A DNA stretch of 64,000 nucleotides from Adineta ricciae (GCA_905250025.1 CAJNOJ010000082.1:1-64000); one strand, 5' to 3'. Numbered from the stretch's first letter, positions 34,465 to 47,632 are shown. A program made the numbers and translations. Notes: a model not told the origin generated them from the letters alone.

Positions 34465-36597
34465 GATAAAAACTTCTTTATAAAATATATATACTGAAAT
34501 ACAAATGGATTAATTATTTAGAAATCTTTTTTTTGTTCATTATTATAGATTCACGTCCTAAATGCGCCGCTGACTAATCATTCTCTGAGAAAAGGAATTT
34601 TTTTCTCTTAAAAATGCAGAAAAAGAAATGTAAATATATAAGACGTAATGACTACAGCGCGAAGGAAGACGGAGAAAAGAAACGTTTCATGCAAGTTTAG
34701 TTTAAAAATAGGATGAAAGAAAAAATTTCACAGTATTAATAAGAAATACCTGACTTTCGTTTATCTAATATACAACTGAAGAGATGCAATCAATGTATGG
34801 TTTCAATCAAGGTCGTTCACGGTCTATTCTTGATTACGAATGAACGCCAATGAAAGACGACTCAATACAATCACCTTTTCGTTCTTTACTGTAAACAAAC
34901 ATATTTAATGTATATCACGGATGCATATTTATGACCATATAGTCGATGATCTTTTAATAATTTGCCGCATGAGAAAGGATTCGTCAGTTTTCTTCTCAGT
35001 GTAGTTGTCGATTTCGATTAGGAAAATGGATCACAGACTTAGACGAGTACAGATATCCAGAAACGAGGAAATTGATTTATTGGATTTGATGGAAATAATT
35101 GAAGTAGATGGAAAACTAAATCAGATGAAACATGGTCTATTTTTTTCGAAGCAATATTTCGCGTTTCTTCAGAAAAAAACAAGTTGATGTTATGTGATAT
35201 AAATCAGACGTTCTACTTCATAGAACACAATTGTAAAACGCCTTAACTATATTTTGTCATTTGATGAAACGTAGGTTAACTAGCCAATAATTCATCTATA
35301 TTTATATGAACCGAAGTTTTCAATGATTACTAAAATGCGCTTTCATGAGTCATGCTCAAGTATTTCTTGAAGCGCCATACATTTAGAATTACAAAAGAAG
35401 TCCTGCAGTGAAAAGGTATACTCCCTTTCTTTTCTGATTTTGTTTGTTGAATAATTTGATAGACAGAAATTTGTCTTACCTTCGCAATCTTTCATTTGTG
35501 AAATGTAAAATTTCAGCGCATGCTGTGAAACGTTATTAAGTCTATAAGAATGACTAAGCATAAGCGTAACGGACACGATTATCATGATTTCTAATACGCT
35601 TTTCTGGATGTAAGAACATTTTATCGCATGCATGAATCATAAATTTCGAGAAACTATCATGAAAATCATATTTCATTTAGCTTCGAAAAGTGTTCATTCT
35701 TTTCTCTTCGACGTGTTTAAACTTTTAAGCCAATCTAAAGTAAAAATTTATTTTTGGAATCTTTTAACTATTTGTTTTTCATTGGATAAGCATAGCCAAG
35801 AGCATTTTCAAGAGAAGCAAGATTCTGCGACAGTTACAAACCAATAGAAGTCATGAAACATAGTACAGAATGAATACTGTCGAATATCTCGCTAATCAAT
35901 ATCTGCAAAATATATTGGGATGCATCAATCACTCAATCAGATGATTACTCTTCTAGACGGTTGAGTAAGAAACTAATATACATTTCACATAGCTATCTAT
36001 GAAATTTTGAAAAGCTAATCGCCGAAGAACAACCGTGTCGTCTTTCTCGTGCCTTCTGACGAACGTTAACAACGAGGTACGTGTTTTGTATTTTGACTGA
36101 CGGATAGAAACAAAGATAAAGCAGATAATGTCTATAGTCTTCATGAACAAATGCATCAGTCAATTACAATGATGACACTGAAATATTGGCAAAACTTTAC
36201 AATTGTGGAAATATATTCAATAATTTGTTAGAAATGAAATGGCCAGTTTTAGTTTATTTCTCAAAGATTAAAATAACGTTCAACCCTTCGTAAAATGAAA
36301 ATAACAACAACAGTATGAGATAAACAAGAGTGCAGTTTTCTTCTATGTATATGTTTACATGATCAAATACTGAACAGAAAGAAGAAGACGAAGAAGAAGA
36401 AACTAAACGAAAGAAAAGCAAATAAAGCGAAAAACACCCAAAATGAAACATGTGCTTATGATATTATTACAGACGTTTGTTAGATAAAGAATTAAATCAT
36501 ATGCACCCTTATGATCATCCCATTCGAAGACAAACTAAAAGTATAAATTGGCCTAAGAAGAGTCTATCTGGTTTTCTTTTGTTTTCGATTCAAGTAA
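34465..36597. other. Non-coding spacer, 2.1 kb
   Basis: It lies between the SAM synthetase 5' end and the ARL1 stop. There is no supportable gene. Short frames at 35029-35187 and 35343-35850 have charged or mixed composition but no splice partners or recognisable motifs. 36370-36430 is A/G-rich. Confidence 0.55.
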
Positions 36598-37199
36598 TTA
36601 GGTTTTTTGTTGCAGCGAGTTTGCTAACCAGTCCATGGCTTCGTTTAATCCTGTACCTTTAATTGCTGATGTTTTAAATATTTGATACTTGCGATTTTTT
36701 AATGAGGTTAAACCAAGTGAATTAGCCACTTCACTAACACTCATACAACCTTCGAGATCTTGTTTATTGGCGAAGACACATAGAACGGCATTTTTCAATT
36801 CGTCTTCTTCAAGCATAGCAACAAGTTCTTGTTTTGATATACTAATACGTTCACGATCCATGGAATCAACAACATATATGATAGCATCTGTATTTGAATA
36901 ATAACAACGCCAATATGGACGGATGGATGTCTGGCCACCTTGAAAGAAGTTAAAATGAAATGTGAATAGAAGGAAGGGTGAAAACAAATTGATTTACCAA
37001 GATCCCAAACTTGAAATTTTAAATTTTTATACTGCACAGTTTCAACATTGAAACCAATTGTGGGAATCGTTGTCACAACTTCACTGACTTGAAGACGATA
37101 CAGAATTGTTGTTTTTCCTGCACCATCAAGACCCAGAATAAGTATTCGACGTTCTTTACTACCGAATAAACCAGAAAATATACTTAATAAACTGCCCAT
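36598..37199 (-). CDS. ARL1: ADP-ribosylation factor-like 1 GTPase
   Basis: Two exons, 37199-36998 and 36938-36598, give 180 aa (human ARL1 181). It is a Golgi small GTPase that recruits GRIP-domain golgins at the trans-Golgi. Gly2 of [13 protein letters not shown] is the myristoylation site. The P-loop is GLDGAGKT, switch I includes [13 protein letters not shown], switch II starts [17 protein letters not shown] across the intron, the base-recognition motif is NKQD, and SAIKGTGL closes the pocket. [15 protein letters not shown] is diagnostic of ARL1 rather than ARF or ARL5. TTTCAG lies 55 nt before the ATG, consistent with a spliced 5' UTR. Confidence 0.96.
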
Positions 37200-37780
37200 T
37201 CAAAAATAATTTTCGTCCTTTTTTGATGAAAAAACTTTCCGTTGTTATATGATACTGAAATGACTAATGTCTGATTATCAACATCTGAAATTAATAAACA
37301 AAAAGGATTATGAGAAGTTTGAAGTCAGCCATGAATATGTCAAAAAAAAATTTCTTCCTGATTCTTCTACTTTTGAAATAAACAAATTATTGGTCTTCCA
37401 CGTCGTCAGTTATAGTTAAGTGGCGATGTAGGTTGGTTGACTAACTAAACTCAAAATTGGGTGATGTATAAAATACTTTCATTGAACTAAACTTACCAGA
37501 CGAATCAAATACAGGCATTGAAATCTTATCTAAGTAACGTGTAAATACTTGGATAGAGGACGCTCTATGCTTATGAAGCTTAATTGATATTTAGTGCATA
37601 GAAACGACGCTTTAGGAGATTTCATACTAACTGAAGTCTTCGATCGGGTTTCCGATATCAGAAGAAATTTATTTTCAAATTAGGAATGAAGATTATATGA
37701 GAAACGATTAACAATAGAACGAATATTGTAAGCAAAATAAAGTGGTAAAATGCAGTTTATGAGTTGTATTTCTTCATCAG
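37200..37780. other. Non-coding spacer
   Basis: 581 bp between ARL1 and the small Tyr-rich gene. It includes the ARL1 5' leader (an acceptor-like TTTCAG at 37255-37258 on the minus strand) and the 3' UTR of the next gene. No gene is seen. Confidence 0.5.
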
Positions 37781-38073
37781 CTATTGCCGGTAGTAACGAG
37801 AATTGTTTTCGGGTGCTGTGTATTGTTGGTAACCATTCGGTGCTTGATAAAATGTTGAACCATTGCTATTCTGATAGTAATACGAGCCATCGGTATTACT
37901 ATAATGATAGTTACCTACACGGTAAGACAAAAAAAAGATGATTTGTTCTGTCGCAAAAACGACGTGTTCAACGTACCACCCTGTGCAGCTCCTTCGCCAC
38001 GGTTATCGTATCGATTACCGTATTGATTGACACCTCGTTGCCAATTTTGAGAATTTTGTTGCGAAGACGACAT
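37781..38073 (-). CDS. 76-aa Tyr/Asn/Gln/Gly-rich small protein
   Basis: Two exons, 38073-37977 and 37914-37781, joined in phase across a 62-nt intron (GTACGT..TGTAG), give 76 aa ending in TAG. The N-terminal half is MSSSQQNSQNWQRGVNQYG and the C-terminal half is built of Tyr-rich turns (YHYSNTDGSYYYQNSNGS, then FYQAPNGYQQY). No Cys, no membrane helix and almost no acidic or aliphatic residues are present. The composition is that of prion-like, phase-separating or adhesive sequences; the function is unknown. The clean splice, matching phase and start codon argue for a real gene despite its size. Confidence 0.65.
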
Positions 38074-39069
38074 CGTTTTTTTATGGATTTTCTATAATGA
38101 GTGAAATTGTGTTTATAAGAATAGCTGTTCTCGCAGCGCCTTTTTAAATACTTAATTAAGTATGTGCGCGTGCTATATAGATATATGTACTGATAAAATA
38201 TCTTCTTTCTTTTTTTTCCCAATGTCGTAATACTATTTTTGACACGTGCGATAAGACACCATGTCTGGTTTCAATTACAGACAAACAAATTCTTTTCAAA
38301 AAGCTAGACAGTTAGATTTCATTGTAAAATTTAGCTGATGTGTGTATTTGATTAACTAAGAACATTTCACAATCAACATGTCGTCTTTTAGAAACATTCC
38401 GTGTATGAATGAAAAGTCATTGTTAAATTTCGGGAAACGGATAGTTTAAGATCACTGCAGATACGTTAGCAGTGTGTTCGCATCAATATTTTCCGAGTTA
38501 CCGCTTCCGCTACGATGGTGCTTTGTTTCATTCGTAGGCTCAGAATGGAATATTTTCTCCTCTATTGGATATAACATAGACAGGAATAATTATATCATTA
38601 TTCAATGAATTAGTCACACAGGTATGATACATACAAGAATAAGTGATACAATCGTAGACAGTAGAAAACTCGCATAACACCACGTGACGCTGTGCTTCGT
38701 GTTGCGTTAAGAAACGGAATTTGACTTAGATATGAATTTGCGTAATTCAAAAGCTGATATGATGATCTTGTGAGTTTTGTGAAGAGTCAAAAGTAAAACG
38801 CTTTAAGAAGGAAACTTCTGGTGTAGCTAAACATAAAGTTCAAGTACAAATACTTTTAAAAAATTCAATACAGAAAACAATTTGTTCATTTCATTTGCTG
38901 ATTCGTCTGTGGGATATAATGATCTTTTTCGTATGATGTTATCAAATAAAAGACTTTGCAGATTGAATAATTGATTAATGGAGTGATATAGAAGTCGTTA
39001 ACTCGATTTGAGTATTAAACTTTCGTTCGAATTCTCAATTTTTCAGTTTAGTATTCCCGTTTTAAACGA

Positions 39070-39440
39070 TTCAACTTCCACCCACATCCGCACCCTCAAG
39101 ATGTATGGATATTTCGACTCCCTTCAGACAAACCACAGATTTTAACGAAAATCGTGTTTTGGGCGGATTTCCGGGCTACCCAGCATACAGCACATCTAGG
39201 ATGGCTTTGTTAACGTTCGCGGACATAAAGATAGTTTCGGTGAATCTCACCCTCACCTCAGGCTATCTACGCCCAGCTCAACAACATTCGCTCCACACCC
39301 ACACCCACACACCCTCAAGATGCAAAGTTGGACAACTCTATCTGACACAAAAGCACTACGGTGCGATCTCACCCTCATCCTCAAGGAGTTGTGGCTCGTA
39401 CCGGAAATGTAAGGATCGTGGTAATTTTGAGAGTGGGTGT
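39070..39440. repeat. C-rich island with repeated CACCCTCA motifs
   Basis: This stretch is much richer in C and G than its surroundings. CACCCTCAAGATG occurs twice (39091-39103 and about 39310-39322), and CACCCTCA recurs near 39248 and 39369. Bases 39293-39312 read as about two and a half units of CCCACA, the complement of TGTGGG. The outer edges are loosely inverted: CACCCACATCC on the left and GAGTGGGTGTTGATG on the right. It may be a decayed repeat or a fragment from a chromosome end. No coding frame in it is convincing. Confidence 0.5.
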
Positions 39441-40442
39441 TGATGAACAATAGAAAATAGAATATTCTTGCCTACGCTCTGAGCAGCACATTTACTGTTG
39501 TCTTCACCTTCACTTAAAAATGCATCGGTACAAGTTTGTGTCAGAATTTGAATTTGTCTGTGAGAAAATCGATTTAATAGTGCACAGGTTCTTTCGGAAT
39601 GTTAGCATTGATATAATAGTTGAATGTGTTTTAGGTATTGCGGAGCAATACATTTTCCATTCAATACATCGATAACTAGCATCCATTTCTTCGATGTTGA
39701 ACTGTCCTTGAAACTGTCATTCACAATCTGTTTTTAATTAAACATTAATCGTAGTCGTTTGATCTCTGATCCACTAGCTAGTCGACTGTACTCTGCAAAT
39801 ATTTTTCACCTAAATAAATAGTGACATATGAAAAAACCCCATGCGAAGAATGGTTTTTAACGATACAGTGGCGAATAAAGTACACAGAGTAATTTTATCG
39901 TTTCTGTTTCGAATTACATCATTCGATAATGATGATTCATCTATCGATGAGACACATGAATCAATGGCAATGACGCGATACTTAGTAATCATCTATTAAC
40001 CTGGGTAATTCTCATTTTCCAATGAAATTCATTTTCAGTATACTTCTACATTGTTTTTTCTCTTCTCTTCAATAAACCAACACAAACACAAAGAACATCA
40101 TCACCACAATCATAGCACCAGACAACGCACACACAAACAAATTCATCGTCGAAAACACAAACGGAGGAATTTTGCATCGAAAACATGATATATCTCATCT
40201 CTATATTTGTCTTTATAAGCGGCGCGGAATTAAAAACGAAGAAAAAAAGAACATAAGAAAGGTCTATACGTGATTGTACATATGAGAGACAGAGACAAAA
40301 GTATATAAAATGTTTTTGAGAGATTTTTTCGCTAACTTTCACATATATATTCACATATGATGAACAAGCGAAACAATAAAATAGATCCGATTAAAAAATA
40401 ATGAAAGTTTTGATGCGCTAAGCACGATGATAAATAGTAGAT

Positions 40443-40459
40443 AGAGAGAGAGAGAGAGA
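40443..40459. repeat. (AG)n microsatellite
   Basis: A short perfect AG repeat in the spacer 3' of profilin, followed by poly-A. Confidence 0.85.
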
Positions 40460-40709
40460 AAAAAAAGAGAAAGATCATGATCATATCAATTGTTTTGTTT
40501 ATGAAAGTATGGTTTTTAAGAAATGACAGAAGTATAAGTATAATAATGAGAAAAAGAGCAAAGCAGCAGCAGAAAAAGCATTGACTAACATAAAAGAAGA
40601 AAAAAGAATACATGCACACAAACCACTAATGACGCAAAAAAATGAGTAGTAAACTTTGAGGAACAAAAGAAGTGATGAGATATTGTGCCGGACAACAAGA
40701 TAGACATTT

Positions 40710-41188
40710 TTAATAGCCACAATTTTTCAAGTATTCACCGATCTTGCTAGTTGCACCTACTAACATTTCTGGTTTTTGATTGATACCAATCGAGACGATA
40801 TAAGCTAAAGAAAAATGACAAGAATTTCGTTGATTATTTTCAATGTTTTTCCTATTTACCTTGATTTAGTTTCACGACAACCATACCATCAGCACCTTTT
40901 CGAAAGACAACGAAATTGTCTTGATTACGAATGAATATGTATTTTTCACCATTAACTAAAATACCAGCTGGTTGGGCTGAAAAAGCTCTGGGCAATTCTT
41001 CTTTGAGATTATCGATATTCTAAAGAGAAAAACAAACATTCGATGATATTCGAGAAGTCTTCCTTAAACGAAAAACTTACAGGAAAATTCGGTGATGCCG
41101 CCCATTTTGAACCATCAGCACCAAATATTCCAGCATGCGAAATGCCTTGACTGGTTAAGTTTGTGATATACTGATCCCAACCTGACAT
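40710..41188 (-). CDS. Profilin
   Basis: Three exons, 41188-41081, 41019-40860 and 40804-40710, give 120 aa, slightly shorter than most profilins. It binds actin monomers and poly-proline and supplies ATP-actin to formins and Ena/VASP. The N-terminus MSGWDQYITNLTSQGISHAG has the conserved Trp and Tyr of the poly-Pro site. GADGSKWAASPNFP, GEKYIFIRNQDNFVVFRKGA and MVVVKLNQAYIVSIG follow in the family order. The C-terminal helix KIGEYLKNCGY carries the aromatic residue that completes the poly-Pro groove. An acceptor-like TTCAAG lies 16 nt before the ATG. Confidence 0.93.
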
Positions 41189-42343
41189 TTGAATAGTTTA
41201 ATATCTTGAAGAGATAATGGCTCTAGTTAACAATCTAGAAGAAAGAAATAGTAACTTCGATGAAATCGAGTGCTGATATTAATAGAAAAACGAAGGTTGA
41301 AAATAGAGAACATACGAGAATATCAGTAGCAGAATAGTACATAACTAGAGAGAAAAAGGAAGAAAAGACAGTAGATAAGTAAGAAAGGAGAAAGCGAATA
41401 AATAACAACAGTAGGAAAATAGTCGGAGGTGGTGGCGATGGCTGTGCGAACAGGAAAAACGCATGCACTAGGGTAAAATTCTTCGTACTAACATCGTTTG
41501 TCGATAATCTATCCTCTCATCACTAGAGTTGTTCTTCTGTCCGTAACGCACTCTCTGTTACTGTCTGACGTTAGAGAAAAAAAGAAAAAGAAATGCAGAA
41601 GAATGGCGAACGGTTATTCATGTCTCTCTCTTTATATATATACATGTATATTCATGATTATTATTATCATCATTAGTCGAAACTGATTGTTTAGATTTAA
41701 GTATGGTAAATAGAAATAAATACGTATCTGATTCATCGAACCGATGTGTCATCGAGAAAAAACAACAACGACAACAAAAAAAAACATGCAACTGATTTGA
41801 CTATGTATATCGATGATTTCAATCGACAAAAGAAAGAAAAACAAACGAAATAAATAATCTCTAGCGCCGCCTTCTATGCTGACCGAGAGAACTCGAAGCG
41901 GAAAAAAAAACATTTTTTCCATATTTTTGACTTGTTTTTGCCAATATTAAATGTCCATGATCTTATGGCGACTATAGACAAATAGGCATACACGAGACGG
42001 GATGGAAAGAAAAGATAATAACAACAAGAAATCTAATCGAACCTCGAAAGAGAACAGCTGGCTAGGATCTATGAGTCATAAAAGTGACATCTATATACAA
42101 ATGGAATTCGAGAAAAAATCAGTCTTTTCCACTCTGAAAATTTCGAGAAATCTTCTTTGAAAACATTTTTGAACGGTTTTATGTAAAAATGCAGGAACTC
42201 ATTCGGTTGGTTCGCATATTTTACTCTTAGTGATCCACCCAATTCTTATGAAATTGGAACTATAGTTTGTCCTAGTTTTAATTTTGTTTCTCTCTATTTC
42301 GTTATAATTATTCGATAGTTATATCTTTAGAACAGCGAATATC
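41189..42343. other. Shared upstream region of profilin and importin-7/8
   Basis: These genes are divergent, so the 1.15-kb interval should hold both promoters. It is A-rich (41570-41600, 41760-41790) with no gene seen. It ends with a pyrimidine tract and TATCTTTAG at 42330, 13 nt before the importin ATG. Confidence 0.5.
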
Positions 42344-45300
42344 ATGGATCTTGCCCCGGTGGTCGAAGCACTTCAAGCAACGCTTGTGCCTCATATGCGC
42401 AAGCAAGCTGAAGACAAACTTGCCGAGGTACGTTACTGTTTTGTGAAGAATTAACACATTTTCAATCATTGGTTCTAGTTTTGGAAAACATCAGGTTTCA
42501 TCCCATGTCTCATGCAAATCATTCTCAGTGAGCAATGCGACATGGGCGCTCGTCAAGCTGGTATTACATAGCTTCCCTGTTCAAGACGAAATTCTAATAA
42601 GTAATTTGATCTTTTTAGGAGCTATTCTACTGAAAAATCACATTAATGCCTATTGGTCCGATGGCACTGATTCTCCTTCAACAACCGACCCCGATATTCT
42701 TGCATTAGCTGATGCAGTGAATGTGAGTGTACCAAAAGTTAATGGTGATACCACCAAATCTTCAGCTATTTCTGATGCTGATAAAGATTACTTAAGAAAT
42801 GTTCTGATCGATGCTATCATACGCACAAAAGATCCGCTTAAGTAAGTCAAATTAGAAAACGAATGAACTACTTTTCAACAGAAACTCTTTCGAAGATGTC
42901 AATTGATTACAACAGCAGGTACAATGATAAAGAACGATTTTCCATCTAAATGGCCACAATTCATGAATCAAGTTCATACATGTCTATCAAGTGATAACAC
43001 TGAAACATGGACAAGTGTTCTCTTAGTTTTCTACATACTTGTTCAATATTATGAGTAAGTTTTGCGTATTTAGTTACAAAGTTCTATGCGGAAATGATCT
43101 CTAGATATAAGAAAGTTGAAGATCGTAGTCCAATGGATGATGTGATGGTTGTTCTTATGCCACTCCTTCATCAACGATTCATGCAATTATTCACTCATAA
43201 TGACTCCGATCAATCAGCACTTATACAAAAACAAATCTTGAAAATCTTTCATGCTTATACTCAGGTATGTTAACAAACTCATCTAAAAACGCAAATGATC
43301 GCCTAATATTCTGACATCAGAGATAAACGAAAGAATCCTTATCTCAGCTAAGAATGACATTAGGAGAAAAGCCACTCTATTTACAATGTAAATTATGATT
43401 GATAGATTGTCATGTCAATTACAAATGTTTTACTCGGTTATCCGTACAGCATACAGAAATAAACAAAACTTCTATCACAGTTGATCGTGAATAGATATTG
43501 AATAAAAATTTTTAACATGACTATTCTAGCTTCATCTAAGCTTCCGAGTACTACCAACACAAACAATGGCATCGTGGCTAGATACATGTTGCATGGTACT
43601 TGAAAGACGCTTGCCTGAACGTCTCGATGCGCTTGATGAAGATGATCGCGCTGATCATCCATGGTGGAAATGTAAAAAATGGGCGTTACATATTCTCATT
43701 CGAACATTCGAACGGTAGAAGATGTTCATTTGCATTGAAGAAATCGATCTATTTATGTTTTTACAGACACGGATCACCAGCTAATTTACCAAAAGGATCA
43801 GCAGCTGATCGTGTGGAGTTTGCTAATTTCTATCTGAAAGGTTTCTCTGGTACGGAAAATAAACATGTTTGTTTACATGAATACAACTATGTTTTCTTTA
43901 GCTAAGATTATCACACTTGTTTTCAATACTCTTGAAGCATACAGACAAAAAGTGTATGTGTCACCACGTGTTGTACAACTCTGTTTGAACTATTTACGAG
44001 AAAGGTAGTTGAATTAACTATTAGAGTTCCTTGCTTTTACGTTTTTACATTCTTTAGTGTTCGACATGCATTTTCGTGGAAAATTGTTCAAAATAATATC
44101 GTTGTTTTGATACAAGATATCATCTATCCATTACTATGTATCAACGATGATGATATCGAGTTATTCAATGATGAACCTGTTGAATTCGTTCGTGCACGTC
44201 TTGGTAGGAGAAAACCACGATAAGAAAGTCCATTTACCGTCTTATTAATCGAATTTCATTTAGATATCTTAGATGAATACATCAGTCCAGTCTCGGCTGC
44301 TGAATTGTTTCTTTCGGATGCTGTCGCTAAACGAAAAGACGTGTTAATGAAAACCGTTGCTTTCCTCGGAACCGTGATTCATAATGATACGATCAGTCCA
44401 AAACAAAAGGATGGTGTTCTACATATGTTAGGCGTTATTGGTAATGTTCTCATTAAGAAGAAAACATTTGCTGGTCAATTAGAAAACATTATTGTGCAAT
44501 ATCTATTTCCGGAATTACAAAGTCCAACACCGTATCTTCGTGCACGTGCTTGCTATGCCTTACGAAATTTTTCGAAATTGGAATTTACGAATTCGGAGAA
44601 CTCATCACGTTGTCTCACACATTTGATTCATTGTTTATGTAATGACACGTCATTACCCGTACAAATCGAAGCAGCAATGGCATTGAACTTGTTCATGTCG
44701 GACACAGACGCCGGTGAAAAAGGAAAAGCAATTATTGTTCCACATTTACAAGTCATCGTTATGCGTATTATTGAAATCATACGAAAAACTGAGATCGATG
44801 ATGTGATGATCGTCCTGCAGAAGATTGTCGGCTTGTATGATCAAGAATTACAGCCAATAGCCGTTCAAATGACAGCACAATTGGTTGAATTCTTCAAGCA
44901 TGTCATCTGTTCGGAAAGTTCAGCAAGTGATGAAACAAAAGTCGAAGAAAGAACAGTAGCAGCTATGGGAGTTTTAAATACATTGGATACAATTGTTAGT
45001 TGTATGGGAGAAAAACCAGAAGTAAGAAAACGAAATTTAAAATAGGAAAAAAAAACTCCTGTTCGATTCTTTTGTTATGTCTAGATATTAGCACAAATTG
45101 AACAACTTATCTATGAAGCAATTGTTGTGGTACTACGAGATGGTATTCTCGGTAAGTTTTCAAATCTGTTATGGATTTCAGATGTATGTCTGTCTTTTTT
45201 TTTGTATAGATTTCTATGAAGAAATATTAACTTTGGTTGATACATTAACAATCAATACGGTGAGTCCATTAATGTGGCAAGTGTTTTACTTAATCAAAGA

Positions 45301-46924
45301 AGCATTCTATCGAGATGCTGCTGATTATTTTGCTGGTAAGACACAACAGATGGTAGTAATATTTCATTTGTTTTCTTTCATGTCTAGAAATTATGAATTG
45401 TTTACACAATTATATTGTCAATGATACACCATCATTCTTATCACAACCCGATCGACTTGAAATCATTTTGGAAATGTGCAAACATGTAGGTCATCCGTAA
45501 AAATCTCATCTTAGTTTAATTAGCAGACAGATGAGCTTTCTAATTTATTCAAGTACTGTTCTTTGATAAAGAATGATCGATGAAGAATGTAATAAAATCG
45601 AACATTGATAATGATTTTGACCAATGCTCATAATAAAAGCAATATATTTGTAGGTCATAGTCAATGATCTCGGTGAAGATTCCGAAGCTCATGCTGCTAA
45701 ATTAATTGAAGTGATTATTCTTCAATGCCAAGACAATATGAGTATTGTAAGTATTCTTATCGAGAATGCAATACAATAGAACGATGCTTGACGCATTTCA
45801 GGCCTTACCTGCTATTGTTCAAATGATAGCTAAACGTTTCGAACGTGAAGTAATCACCAGTGAATTACGTTTAATGTTAATTCAAGTGTTTATTGTTATC
45901 CTATGGCTCAATCCAGACAGATTCTTTCAAACATTGAACACAGTTGCTGCAAGTGATCCAAGTACGCAGAAGATCATTGGTAACTTTTTCAATCAATGGA
46001 TGACTGATTGTCGTCTATTTGCTGGTGTACATGATCGACGTGTTTGCGCACTTGGTCTTTGCACACTTCTTCGTATCAATGCAAGCTATTATCCAGCAAT
46101 ATCGGAGGTTGTACCGAAGATACTTCCAAATTGCATCCAAATCTATGAAGGTTTGATGAAAACGTATCAACACAATGAAGAAGATGATAGCGATGATGAT
46201 AGCGACGATGATGATGATGATTCGGTTGCTAGTGGTAATATTTATGTGGGGAGAGTCGAAGTAAATTTTGGCTTCGTTTTGTAGAAATCGAAGATGGGGA
46301 AGATGAAACAATTGAGCATGAAGATGATTATTTAGCAAAATTCAAAGGAAAAGTAAGTCAAGAGAATAGTTCGCAACAGGAAAGATTTCACCCCATGTGT
46401 TTAAGGTACCTGATCATGAAATGTCCGGTGATGGTCTTGATGAAGATGATGATGACGACGACGATGAAGGCAGTGATTTTGATATAGATGAAACAGATCT
46501 TGAATCCTATTCAACTGTTCTCGAAGTAAATGAAGATATAGATGAATTTCAAATCTTCTGCGAAAGTTTACAAAGTAAATTCTTCACTAGAGTTTTTCAT
46601 TGTCAACTGATTTCTGTTCTTCTAGAACTTCAAGCAGATACAACTGGTTATAATCAAGCATTATTACAAGTTTTAACTGCTGAACAACGCACACAAGTAC
46701 AAAACATCATTCACTATGCTGAAAAACGAAAACAAGAGAAAGGTACGTTTTGTTCTTCTCGCATGTGATTGATTTCGAAAACAAAACGCTTTTTTTTAGA
46801 ATCCAATAAAATTCGTGATGCCGGTGGTTATAATTTCTCACAATCAGCCGCTTCTGGCCAACCGACGAATTTCAACTTCGCATCCAATGATCCATTAATC
46901 AACATTCTACAAAATCAGAAATGA
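42344..46924 (+). CDS. IPO7: Importin-7/importin-8 (RanBP7/8)
   Basis: Nineteen exons: 42344-42427, 42479-42560, 42619-42841, 42896-43054, 43105-43264, 43530-43714, 43767-43849, 43902-44004, 44058-44203, 44264-45021, 45085-45151, 45210-45335, 45388-45485, 45654-45746, 45802-46234, 46285-46352, 46406-46574, 46626-46742 and 46800-46924. All phases agree and give 1092 aa (human IPO7 1038). It is a HEAT-repeat nuclear import receptor released by RanGTP. The importin-beta N-terminal domain starts MDLAPVVEALQATLVPHMRK. Diagnostic blocks are HPWWKCKKWALHIL, SPTPYLRARACYALRNFSK, VQIEAAMALNLFMSDTDAG, SEAHAAKLIEVIILQCQD and AGVHDRRVCALGLCTLLRI. Acidic Asp/Glu tracts near residues 940-985 match the acidic loop region of IPO7/8. 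The C-terminus KIRDAGGYNFSQSA plus TNFNF resembles the human end. IPO7 and IPO8 are a vertebrate duplication, so the symbol stands for their common ancestor. Confidence 0.95.
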
Positions 46925-47632
46925 TTTTCGTTCTTTTATTGTTTTCTCTTTTCGTTTTTTACTGTTTAACACGAATAGTTAACAAGAAGAAGATATTTTA
47001 TGGTTCCGGTTATTGTTTTTTTTGTTAAAAAAAAAACTAATCATCGAAGTTTCAATCGTCTTCGCTCATGACCAACTCGACAAGGATACATAACATCCCT
47101 TTATGAAAATGTTGATAGAATTTACAAGGTCTCGTTTTTTGATTCTCTTTTGGCCTTGTAGAAACCAATTGTCTGAAGTAGGCAAATTTCAATTAATTAC
47201 ATCGAATAGGTTTTCCTGCTTGACATATTCAGTGGAATGTAACAATTTGATTCGATTTAGTTCGTTTTTGGGCTGATCAAGATAATTAATGATTGTTTCG
47301 TGAAAAGGAGTTGAATAACTGACGATAAGAGAGAGCATAGCAAGATTGTTTTTGAAACGGTCGAGTTTCACTGTTGTCAAAAGGAAGAAAGAATGATTTC
47401 TTACAGCAACGGCATCATTTTGCCGATCGTGTAAACAAATCAAAGCAGCGCACTTCGATAAAAAGAAGAAAAAAATCAATTTTTCTTCTAAATAATCGAG
47501 TTCGTCTCTCTCATATTATATCAATAGAAGGAAGCCAATATTACAGATCGATGTTATTGACAAATATTACTTTTGACGATTGATTCTACTCGAGTAAGAA
47601 AAAGAAATCAATCCAAGAGTTTTGTCAAGACG
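46925..47632. other. Non-coding spacer between tandem plus-strand genes
   Basis: 708 bp with T-rich and A-rich runs near 46935-47040. It holds the importin 3' UTR and the promoter of the next gene. No gene is supported. Confidence 0.5.

Larger units (their letters stand above)
38074..40709. other. Non-coding spacer, 2.6 kb
   Basis: It lies between the small Tyr-rich gene and the profilin stop codon. Mostly AT-rich with no gene I can support. It contains a C-rich compositional island at about 39070-39440 (listed separately) and an (AG)n run near 40443. Bases 40060-40620 are purine-rich simple sequence and probably include the profilin 3' UTR. Confidence 0.55.

Noticed and set aside
33006-34500. 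METTL16 target site in the SAM synthetase introns
   Set aside because: None of the acceptors reads UACAG followed by AAA or AGA, so the worm-type splice-site mechanism is not supported by sequence.
35029-35187. Charged 52-aa frame (MDHRLRRVQISRNEEIDLLD) in the ARL1-SAM synthetase spacer
   Set aside because: Composition looks protein-like, but no continuing exon, conserved motif or polyadenylation signal supports it. It could be a short gene remnant.
39253-39450. Cys/Val-rich short frames in the C-rich island
   Set aside because: They arise from CCCACA and CACCCTCA repeats read in different frames, with no splice or family support.
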